Assembly (NCBI RefSeq): GCF_000003195.3
Contig: NC_012871.2
Coordinates: 59,449,802 to 59,513,801, forward strand
Length of the DNA stretch: 64,000 bases
Reading direction: 5' to 3'
Source: Sorghum bicolor
Lineage: Eukaryota > Streptophyta > Magnoliopsida > Poales > Poaceae
Part shown: positions 24,710-35,100 of the stretch, one piece after another
Layout of the letters: each line of letters starts with the position of its first letter
How positions within the stretch are numbered: position 1 is the first letter of the stretch
Notes under the pieces: generated by a model
What the model was told of the DNA's origin: nothing
The model's database searches: none
Seen by the model: the letters and a program-made list of their open reading frames with translations, nothing else
Position numbers and translations under genes: made by a program

Positions 24710-27095
24710 TGAAGGGTCGAGATGGTGGACTAGAGGGGGGTGAATAGTCCTTTCTATAACTTATCGCGCCGGCTAACCGAAACAAATGCGGAATTAAAAC
24801 TATCGGTCTAGCCAAGACTACACCCCTCTATCTAAGTTCTCTAGCACCTTGAAAAGATCCTAAACAAGCAAGCAAGGTGCTACCTTAGCAAGAGCTCACC
24901 TAATCAATTCTAGGAGCAAGGTCACACAAACCTATGCAACTAGTACTTTACAAACCGGGGGAGCTCCTACACAAACTAGTGAGGCAAAGCACACAAAGCC
25001 TAAGCTCACTAGCAAGCTCAATAACAAGGCAACTAATGCCAAATTAGAGAGCGCAACTTACTTAGCTACACAAACTAAGCAATGTGACTAACAAGGTTAC
25101 ACAAACCAAATTAGTCACGCAAGGGAACTACTTCTAGCTACACAAGCAAGAAGGTAACTAGCAAGCTACACAAGCTAATTAATTACAAGAGCAATTACAC
25201 AAGCACAATTATATGAATGTAAGAACAAGCTTGTGTTAGGGACTTGCAAACCAACGGGAAGAACAAATGTTGACACGATGATTTTCTCCCGAGGTTCACT
25301 TGGTTGCCACCAAGCTACGTCCCCGTTGAGACAAGCTCCAAGGTTGCCGCCGGTCCTCTTGCTAGTGGTGACCCGCAAGTCACACTCTCCCACGTGGAGT
25401 GCTTACCACAAGCTCTAGCACTTGACCCGACCGGACCACTTGTCGCTCTTCACGTCTCGCTCAACTAGAGTTGCTCTTCGCGATCCCCGCGGGGTGAGCA
25501 CCGTACCCCTCACAATCTCTTCTCCGGAGCACCGCACAATCTCCTTGCGTGCTTCGACGGAGTCACAAGCCACCAAGCCGTCTAGGAGGTGGCAACCTCC
25601 AAGAGTAACAGCACCACCGGCTTGCAACACGAACACCTAGTGCCACTCGATGCAATCTCTCAATGCAACGCACTAGAATCGCTCACTCAAACAATCGGAT
25701 GAACACTATCAAGCATATGTGAGTTAGAGGCTACACTAGCACTCCCCAAGCATGGACACTAAGTTCCAAGGGTGCTCAGCACCAGCCAAGGCCGGCCACC
25801 ACTTCTATTTATAGCCCCAAGGGCTAAACTAGCCGTTGCCCCTTCACTGGGCAAAAGTCGTGAGCACCGGACTCACTGTAGGTAGCACCGGACGCTGGAA
25901 CAGTGCGTCCTGTGCTCCAGAAACAGCCACGTGTCACTAGCCGTTTGAACTCGACCGTTGCCGCCAACGGCTAGCACACGCACACGTGTCTAGAACAGTA
26001 GCACCGGACGCTCTGCTGCTTCACACCGGACGCGTCCTGAGCGCACCGGACGCATACGCAGAGAGCAACGCAAACTTGCAGCAGCACCGGACTCTCAGCG
26101 TCCTGTGACACCGGACTCGTCCTGTGCGCACCGGACTCTCAGCGTCCTGTGCCACCGGACTCGTCCTGTGCCTGCAGTTCAACTTGTTAGGTTGCTAACT
26201 TTTAGCTACGAACTCCGAATTCGATGATCTTGGACATTTTGGAAAGCTTACTTAGAGTGCTATCCAATCTATATGAATAATCAATCCAAATCAAAATGGA
26301 TCAAAGCAGTATTCCAATCTAAAGGCCATCCTAATGTCCAGAGAACACCGAAAGACTACTCTCTCTTCTCCAAGTTGATCCAAATCAACTCCAACACCTT
26401 CTCCTCTGTAAATGTGCCAACACCACCAAGAGTACACCACCATGTGCAAGTGTGTTAGCATTTTCACAAATATTTTCCCAAATGAGTTAGCCTCTCAACT
26501 TGCCATGGCACTCGATCCTAACACGTATGCAAAGTTAGATCGCTCAAGTGGCACTAGATGACCGATATGCAAACAAGTTTGCCCCTCTTGATAGTACGGC
26601 CATCTATCCTAAATCCGGTCATAAACTTCTCTACACACCTATGACCGGTGAAATGGAAATGCCCTAAGTTATACCTTTGCCTTGCGCTTTCCATTCCATC
26701 TCCTCCAATGTTGATGCAACACATGCACCAACCAATCACCAAATGATATGATCCACTTCATATCATCACGTGACCGTATTGGTTCATCGATCTTGACCTC
26801 ACTTGCTCTTCACCGTTGCCTCGGTCCATCGGCGCCAAGTCTTGCTCAAGCTTCACCGTCACACGCGGTCCCTCGCTTCAAAGCCTCCGACTTGCCCTTC
26901 ACTCTTGCAACCGGTCCATCGAGCCAAGCCTCATCTTGATCTTCTCCACCTTGGTCATATGACTCCATGTCATGTCTCATTTGCAATGAGCCCCTCCATC
27001 ATCACCTGTGGACTAATTTCCTGTGTATCTCACATAAACACTATTAGTCCACCTATGTTGTCACTCAATTACCAAAACCAAACAAGGACCTTTCA
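24710..27095. mobile_element. Element B1: 2386-bp TGAAGGG...CTTTCA solo-LTR-like element
   Basis: It starts 'tgaagggtcgagatgg' and ends 'aaggacctttca'. 'gcctc' follows the right end (27096-27100) and also occurs just left of the start, but separated by two extra bases (tc), so the duplication is imperfect. It is closely similar along its length to B2 at 28685-31102. It contains no coding domains; matching open frames in B1 and B2 are a by-product of sequence identity. Confidence 0.8.
25860..26175. repeat. CACCGGAC motif cluster in B1
   Basis: About nine 'caccggac(g/t)' motifs are scattered at irregular 20-60 bp spacing, several within 'gcaccggactctcagcg' modules. The same cluster occurs in B2, and a two-orientation version occurs in A. 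Confidence 0.8.
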
Positions 27096-27144
27096 GCCTC
27101 AAAGAAACTAGCCGTTGGTTGCTTTCACTGGGCTAAAAACGGGG

Positions 27145-27545
27145 GCACCGGATGCTACCAAGTGAGCACCGGACGCTCGACGCCCTGCGTCCGGTGCACT
27201 GGGGTTGGCCACGTGTCCTTCTTGAATCTCGCGTGTCAGTCTCTAACGGCTACCTGCAAAGCACCGGACGCTCTGCAGGTCCACACCGGACGCGTCCGGT
27301 GCACACCGGACTAAAACTCAGGGAGGTATGCAAAACCTTGGGGTCACCGGACGCTGAGCACCAGACTCTCTCCGGTGCGTCCGGTGCTCACCGGACTGAA
27401 ACTCAGAGAGGGTCGCCAAAACGCCCGCACACTGGACACTGAGCACTTGACTCACTCCGGTGCGTCCGGTGCACACTGCTACACCCGACAGCACACCGGA
27501 CGCTAAAGGCCAGCGTCCGGTGCCTCCGCGCAGTGCGTCCGGTGA
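27145..27545. repeat. CACCGGAC/GTCCGGTG motif cluster in element A
   Basis: The motif occurs in both orientations here, including the palindromic run 'caccggacgcgtccggtg' near 27284-27301. There are roughly a dozen occurrences in 400 bp. Confidence 0.8.
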
Positions 27546-28470
27546 GTGTTTCCTAGAGAAAAACAGTCCCGTGACTTCTCTAAATTTCCGATCGGCGCAA
27601 TAGAAAATATACACTTATTTTTCTCAAAAGCATCGAATCTCGCCGAGCAAGCTCGGCGGGAGGGAGAGAGGACCCCAAACCCCTCTCAACCCTAGGAACT
27701 CCAGCTCCTTTGAAAATGTGCTAACACCAACAAGTGTCCACCACCAAAGTTCATGTGTGTTAGCTTTTCACAAACATTTTCACCCAAAGGAGTTAAGTTA
27801 GCACTTTACTAGATCCTAATGCATATGCTCAAGATGTAGACCTAGTAGCACTTGATTCGAGAGATGACCGTGATTTCCCCTCTTGATAGTCGGCTATCTA
27901 TCTTAAACCCGGTCAAACACTTCTCTACTCAACTTAGACCGCCAAAAGCAAAACCCTATGTTTATACCTTTGCCTTGATAACTTTGCTCCTCGTCTATCA
28001 CCATGATCTTCACTTCATGCTTTATCCTTTGTGATCATGTGGCCACTTTTCCATGCCACCATGCACCTTCATCACATGTGTTGCTATGCCTAACTCAAAT
28101 CACTTAAACACAAGGTATTAGCAACTTGGTGTCACTAATTACCAAAACCAAACTTGGGCTTTCAGCGGGCGCCCAAGGGAGGAGGGCGGGCGCCCTGCCC
28201 CCAGGCCCGCTCGGCCTCCCGCTCGTTCCCGTGGCTTCTGGACTCTTCTAGATGTTGGATAATTGCGGTGCATGTTAATATCTCTATATAAACCCGATGT
28301 GTGGGCCTTTCTTCCATATTTCCTGATAACCTCCTGCAGAAATAGACAAACACCAAAACTCATGGAATTCTGTCAGATAAAACCCTAAGTCTGGGTGTTG
28401 GTTACATTTGGATCCTTTTCTCTATTTATTTGCTGATTATATTTGGTATTTAAGGACCGTCAACATCCTC

Positions 28471-28684
28471 CTTGGTCCAAATGGTGAGGGTGAGAGGGCT
28501 TCTTCCTCTTCTAACCCCCACTCCTTGTGGTGCTTAGCTCCTAGGTGACCTCCATTGCCTTCTCCAACTACTGGTGACTCAAAATCCCCCTTTTTCTCCT
28601 CCTTTCATCCTTTTTTGAGTGGGAGATGGTGTAGAGAGAAAGACTGATCAACTAGAGAGTGTGTGTGAAAAGGGAATGGGTGAG
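28471..28684. other. Short target sequence between C2 and B2
   Basis: This is a continuation of the older repeat seen before 22478. No gene. Confidence 0.4.
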
Positions 28685-31102
28685 TGAAGGGTCGAGATGG
28701 CGGACTAGAGGGGGGGTGAATAGTCCTTTCTAAAAGTTATTACGCCGGCTAACCGAAAACAAATGCGGAATTAAAACTATCGGTCTAGCCAAGACTACAC
28801 CCCTCTATCTAAGTTCTCTAGCACCTTGAAAAGAATCTAAGCAAGCAAGCAAGGTGCTACCTTAGCAAGAGCTCACCTAACCAAATCTAGAAGCAAGGTC
28901 ACACAAACCTATGCAACTAGTACTTTGCAAACCGAGGGAGCTCCTACACAAACTAGTGAGGCAAAGCGCACAAAGTCTAAGCTCACTAGCAAGCTCAATA
29001 ACAAGGCAACTAATGCCAAATTAGAGAGCACAACTTACTTAGCTACACAAACTAAGCAATGTTACTAACAAGGTTACACAAACCAAATTAGTCACGCAAG
29101 GGGAACTACTTCTAGCCACACAAGCAAGAAGGTAACTAGCAAGCTACACAAGCTAACTAATTACAAGAGCAACTACACAAGCACAAATATATGAATGTAA
29201 ATACAAGCTTGTGTTAGGGACTTGCAAACCAACGGGAAGAACAAAGTTGACACGATGATTTTCTCCCGAGGTTCACTTGGTTGCCACCAAGCTACGTCCC
29301 CGTTGAGACAAGCTCCAAGGTTGCCGCCGGTCCTCTTGATAGTGGTGACCCGCAAGTCACACTCTCCCACGTGGAGTGCTTACCACAAGCTCTAGCACTT
29401 GACCCGGCCGGACCACTTGTCGCTCTTCACGTCTCGCTCAACTAGAGTTGCTCTTCGCGATCCCCGCGGGGTGAGCACCGTACCCCTCACAATCTCTTCT
29501 CCGGAGCACCGCACAATCTCCTTGCGTGCTTCGACGGAGTCACAAGCCACCAAGCCGTCTAGGAGGTGGCAACCTCCAAGAGTAACAAGCACCACCGGCT
29601 TGCAACACGAACACCTAGTGCCACTCGATGCAATCTCTCAATGCAACGCACTAGAATCACTCACTCGCTATTGATTCGCACTCTTGCAAGCACAAGTGAG
29701 TTAGAGGCTTTCCTAGCACTCCCCAAGCATGGACACTAAGTCCCAAGGGTGCTCAGCACCGGCCAAGGCCGGCCACCACTTCTATTTATAGCCCCAAGGG
29801 CTAAACTAGCCGTTGCCCCTTCACTGGGCAAAACACGTGGGCACCGGACGCTCACAGGGAGCCACCGGACGCTGGAACAGTGCGTCCTGTGCTCCAAAAA
29901 CAGCCACGTGTCACTAGCCGTTTGAACTTGACCGTTGCCGCCAACGGCTAGCACACGCACGCGCGTCGGAACAGTAGCACCGGACGCTCTGCTGCTTCAC
30001 ACCGGACGCTCCCTGTGCGCACCGGACTCACACGCAGAGAGCAACGCAAACTTGCAGCAGCACCGGACTCTCAGCGTCCTGTGACACCGGACTGTCCTGT
30101 GCGCACCGGACTCTCAGCGTCCTGTGCCACCGGACTGTCCTGTGCGCACCGGACTCTCAGCGTCCTGTGCCTGCAGTTCAACTTGTTAGGTTGCTAACTT
30201 TTAGCTCCGGACTCCGAATTCGATGATCTTGGATATTTTGGAAAGCTTACTTAGAGTACTATCCAATAAATATGAATACTCAATCCAAATCAAAATGGAT
30301 CAAAGCAGTATTCCAATCTAAAAGCCATCCTAATGTCAGGAGAACACCGAAAGACTTCTCTCTCTTCTCCAAGTTGAACAAAATCAACTTCAACACCTTC
30401 TCCTTTGCAAATGTGCCAACACCACCAAGTGTACACCACCATGTGCAAGTGTGTTAGCATTTTCACAAATATTTTCCCAAAGGAGTTAGCCTCTCAACTT
30501 GCCACGCCACTCGATCCTAACACGTATGCAAAGTTAGATCGCTCAAGTGGCACTAGATGACCGATATGCAAACAAGTTTGCCCCTCTTGATAGTACGGCC
30601 ATCTATCCTAAATCCGGTCATAAACTTCTCTACACACCTATGACCGGTGAAATGGAAAAGCCCTAGGTTATACCTTTGCCTTGCGCTTTCCATTCCATCT
30701 CCTCCATTGTTGATGCAACACATGCACCAACCAATCACCAAATGATATGATCCACTTCATATCATCACGCGACCGTATTGGTTCATTGATCTTGACCTCA
30801 CTTGCTCTTCACCGTTGCCTCGGTCCATCGGCGCCAAGTCTTGCTCAAGCTTCACCGTCACACGCGGTCCCTCGCTTCAAAGCCTCCGACTTGCCCTTCA
30901 CTCTTGCAACCGGTCCATCAAGCCAAGGCTCATCTTGATCTTCTCCACCTTGGTCACATGACTTCATGTCATGTCTCATATGCAATGAGCTCCTCCATCA
31001 TCACATCATCACTTGTGGACTAATCTCCTGTGTATCTCACATAAACACTATTAGTCCACCTAAGTTGTCACTCAATTACCAAAACCAAACAAGGACCTTT
31101 CA
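28685..31102. mobile_element. Element B2: 2418-bp solo-LTR-like element
   Basis: Termini are 'tgaagggtcgagatgg' and 'aaggacctttca', with the perfect 5-bp duplication 'gtgag' at 28680-28684 and 31103-31107. It aligns with B1 throughout. It has no internal coding domain and no terminal direct repeats of its own, so it is read as a solo LTR of a long-LTR retrotransposon family that I cannot name. Confidence 0.85.
29835..30172. repeat. CACCGGAC motif cluster in B2
   Basis: There are about ten 'caccggac' motifs. The 3' part repeats a module of about 36-42 bp ('gcgcaccggactctcagcg' with 'tcctgtgccaccggactg'). Confidence 0.8.
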
Positions 31103-31107
31103 GTGAG

Positions 31108-31514
31108 CTGGTGTGGCTTCTGGTTTGGGGCCCTATGAGCTGGATAGTTGGAGCCAAGAAGACTCCTAAAGTGACACCTCAGGTTCACTGCATGGGGTGG
31201 GTTGTCGGACCATCCGCTGGTTCTGGTGATCTCTCTCTGTCACTGTCGAATTTACACTAGCATAAACTGAATTCTGTCTGTTGAATTTACACTAGCATAA
31301 ACTGAATTCTGTCATGCAGATGCAGGGACGGAACCCTCTGCTATGGTTGGTGGACCCTCTACCAAACCAGTAGTGAGCAATCTGAAAGCATATTTTTAGC
31401 ACAAGTTGATTTCTTAATTGAGATTTGAATGCGCATGATGATCATGATAATTATGATTAGCAACATGTCATGATCCGTTCTTGATAATAAATATTGTGAA
31501 CATGATCAGTATCA
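31108..31514. other. Continuation of the older unclassified repeat
   Basis: A 29-bp direct repeat ('gaatttacactagcataaac...') lies at about 31249-31310. No gene is recognised. Confidence 0.4.
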
Positions 31515-31972
31515 CTGTTGTAGCTACGGCTATCAAAAAGTGGCGGTGATGAAATGTGCATCAACACGCATGGATAGAACTATGAGAGGTGTTCATCTAG
31601 TGCTAACCACTGTAGGTTCAAGTAGTGGTCAACATTCTCAGAACGATCATTAGTGCCGATTCAAACAAAAGGACAACATTGATCAAGTACTCATCAACGC
31701 TTGATGAAACAAATAAACGGTGGTGATGTATTACATATCACCACCGAGTTCGCATACTGATTGGTGGTGACCAAATGCCATCACTGCTGGAACCAACCTA
31801 TGCGACTACGACTAGACGATCATAGTTGCATCATACGCCAAACCAACAGTGCCGCTAGTTATAAATCGGTGGTGATGAGGTGGGCCATCACTAACAATAT
31901 ATCACCACCGAGTGTCAAATCCAGTGATGATGGGGGTTTCAAAGTGATGGTGAAGATGTTTGTGTAGTAGTG
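31515..31972 (-). mobile_element. CACTA-type right terminus with subterminal repeats
   Basis: It ends 'tgtgtagtagtg' at 31961-31972, which reads CACTACTACACA on the minus strand. Many 'ggtgatga' and 'tcaccaccg' motifs precede it. It belongs to the family of the inward-facing end at 8011. The 3-bp flanks differ (aac at 8008-8010, tca at 31973-31975), so the two ends cannot be assigned to one insertion with certainty. Confidence 0.65.
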
Positions 31973-32104
31973 TCAGGATAGAAATATTATATATATAGAA
32001 TAGTACACATATGATTCATTCATACACAGAATCCATTGTTTTGCAATACACCAAACATCATTTGTTTTGCAGCTCTATGTGGTGCTGTCCAGTTCTTATC
32101 ATCG

Positions 32105-35100
32105 TCATCGTTTCTCAAAGTTGAGCTTCATGGTGGCAAAGGCGAACAAGGTGGCAAAGAATACGCTAAAAGCCACAACAATGGCAGCGGCCCGGCCTAG
32201 CCAACTGTGCTTGAAGTCAAAGTAGTCCTCTAGGAATACATTCACAGTCCTGCCATCTTCCATGGGTGTGGTGATGTCACCATATTGCGAAACAACAAGC
32301 CCATATAATGTCCACGCGACAGGGCATATCCAACAGTACCATCTCCACCAAATTGGTGTTTTCTTCATGTAAAAACAAGTCCAGAACACAAATGAGACAC
32401 ATGTTTCTAATAAGTGGAAAAGTTAACATAAAGTTATATGGCACTTACAGGGCGAGGAATAAAGAACCCCGAGAAGAGGTTCCAGATGTTGTAGAATGCC
32501 GTAGAGACAATGGAGGCTATCTGGTAATTTGGCGTGAGGCCAACTCCCATCATGCCGTAAAATGTGAAGTAGAGCAGTGTGAAGTACATGAAGAAGAGGT
32601 ACCAGAAGAATTTGGCAGCAGTCCACTCAAATCCAATCATTGCATACACTATTACCCCATATATGGAAGCTTGAACTAAAGCATATGGGAGCTCGATTAC
32701 AACCTAAAAAAATAAACCAATTAGTATATATCTCGGCCTCCCAAGAATAATGCCAAAACAAGTAACATGAATGGGGTTATGAATTGATCTTCAAGAGGGC
32801 AACATCTTAGTTCACCTGGCCAAATGCGTAAGGGAATGCTGAGTACATGCCGGCTGCTCTTTCACGGTAAAACACTGTTCGCTCAACGGCCACAACTGGC
32901 TGAACAGAGATAGAATTTGTGCAACCAAGGAATATCACCGAAAGATACATGGATCCCAAGGCGTTGAACAAGTCCTGTGACTTGTCTCTGATTGAGTTGC
33001 AAAATATGAATGGGATTACGGCAGTAATATAATGCTTATTTAGTATGTACAACAACAAAGTAAATCATGACTTGGACTTACATTTTGCTACCAAGGTTCC
33101 AGAACATGGTGCCAAAAATAAGGGCCGTAATAGTAGTGAAAATAAACCTGGCAGTGTTGTAAGGAGGGTTCCTCCAGTATGACATGTTTTGTTTCCAAAT
33201 ACAAGCCATACATTGAGTGAAAGAAGACTGAGAGTACTTAGTGGGAAAATATAGGTCTCTGGAACCTGGTGCCGGTTGGCTTAGTTCCTTTATCAAATCC
33301 TTGTTCCTCCTTCAAACAGCAATGCAAATGTTACATATGCTATTGGAAAAATAATTTGGAGAAGTTGTACCATAGAAATAATCAGAAATAACTACCACGT
33401 ATTATCACTACAAGTTTGCAAGTGACACAAACATCACTGCCGGTTTTGTAGATTCACTGCTGGCTGCCTTTAAGACCAGGCAACGATAAGATCACAACAG
33501 GACTTTAGCACCATAGCAGTGATTTGGGCAACAGATCCAAAATATCAAGAACAGAGTTAAATAACAAGACACAGGGCTTGGCTACCAGCAGTAATAATTG
33601 ATGATTGCCTAAATATGCAATAGTGAATAATACTGTTATTTGGTATGTATGTAGCTCCTGGTTGTCAATATTCTTTTATTGCTTTGTTTATTATGTGCAT
33701 TTTGTTAACTCTAAGTAACAAGACAAATAGTTTTCATCTATGTATTGTAGTTTTTTAGTTACACAAAAATGTTAAGTGGCTCTTGCATGTTAGTTACTTA
33801 CTGGTAGAGCTCGGATTTCTTGTATATGTCACTAAAATCAACACCTAAGACATGTTCTTGAGAGACTGTTGTTACTTCTAGCATCCATGTTGCTGGATTG
33901 TAGCCATCTTTAATTTTGCTGACACCTTCAATCGCCTGATTGATAAGCCACAGAGATCTTATTATATATATGTAACAAAAATAATGAAGAATATAAGAAT
34001 ATTTTGATTATCTAATACTAGCATTTTACCTCGAAATACTTGATCAGCTCCAAGGAGTTGTGACCTAATGGACCAGCATAGATCACTTCTCCACCCCGCT
34101 TCATTAGAAAAAGCTGCAAACAATTATCATACATTTCAAAACTTACAAATTAGTTCGAGGAATGGAAAGGCCATGATAATAAACAAATCAAATTTGACTA
34201 CTTTTGGCAAAGTAATCTAGAAAGCTCATGGCTAAAATATCACTCACCTCATCAAATTGTTCAAATATGTCAATGCTAGGCTGATGGATCGTGCAAACCA
34301 CAGTTCTACCAGTATTAACAGTGTTCCTAACTGTCCTCATCACAATTGCTGCTGCCCGTGCATCGAGCCCTGAGGTTGGCTCATCCATGAAGATGATGGA
34401 TGGATTTGCAACAAGTTCCACAGCAATTGTCAGTCTCTTACGCTGCTCGGTTGACAAACCATTTACTCCAGGAAGTCCAACCAAAGCATCTCTCAGTGGT
34501 TTCAGCTCTACAAGTTCCATGACCTCCTCAATGAACATCTGTATGCATGTGAAAATTTAAATTGCAATCAATAGAATACTTAATATAGGTGAAATTGATG
34601 ACTAACACATACCACTTACCTTTCTTGTGTTGGAATCTACATCCTTAGGAAGACGGAGCCAAGCAGAGAAAAGCAATGACTCATCAACTGTCACTTGAGG
34701 TGAGTGGATATCATTCTGTTCACAGTATCCAGATACACGAGCGAATGTCTCTTGATTCTTCAAATATCCTGAAATGCTTATATTTCCTTCGACATAGCCG
34801 CCAGTCTTTCTCCCTGCTAATACATCCATCAACGTAGTCTTTCCGGCTCCACTGACACCCATCAGTGCGGTCAACACCCCTGGCCTAAAAGATCCACTAA
34901 TGCCTTTAAGGAGTATCAAGCGGTCTTCAACTACACCTTGTGCTTTCATTTCCTGAATTTGATATTGTACCAAATGTTACAAGCTAGTGACCAATCATAT
35001 CCAATTTCATAATAATAATCAGATCGAGCAATTTCTATCTTTGTACCTGTGGCATATCGACGGAGTATCGAATGTCATCAAAGCTGAGAGAAAGTGGGGG

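Larger units (their letters stand above)
23828..28164. mobile_element. Element A: TGAAAGG...CTTTCA solo-LTR-like element, split by B1
   Basis: Termini are 'tgaaaggtccaaatggc' and 'gggctttca', flanked by the perfect 5-bp duplication 'gcggg' (23823-23827 and 28165-28169). It lies within solo LTR C2 and itself contains element B1, leaving about 1.95 kb of its own sequence. There are no direct repeats at its two ends and no retroviral-type domains, so it looks like a solo LTR. Its interior resembles B1/B2 (accgaggttcacttg..., CACCGGAC motifs), so A and B are related families. Confidence 0.8.
22478..28465 (-). mobile_element. Solo LTR, family C, copy 2 (inverted), split by nested insertions
   Basis: It reads 'tgttgggcattcttaac' at the left and 'ggaccgtcaaca' at the right, the reverse complement of copy 1. 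The 5-bp duplication 'tcctc' is perfect (22473-22477 and 28466-28470). Removing the insertion A leaves about 1646 bp, matching the 1654 bp of copy 1. No internal coding region is present. Confidence 0.85.

Noticed and set aside
25422..29674. Matching open frames in B1 (25422-25640) and B2 (29399-29674) with the same ~65-residue sequence
   Set aside because: They are identical because the two LTRs are copies of one family; both strands are open there and no domain or codon signal supports a gene.
33405..33600. CACTA terminus 'cactacaagtttgcaagtg' within ABCG intron 16
   Set aside because: No matching right end, subterminal repeats or target duplication were found; it is at most a short fragment or chance similarity.
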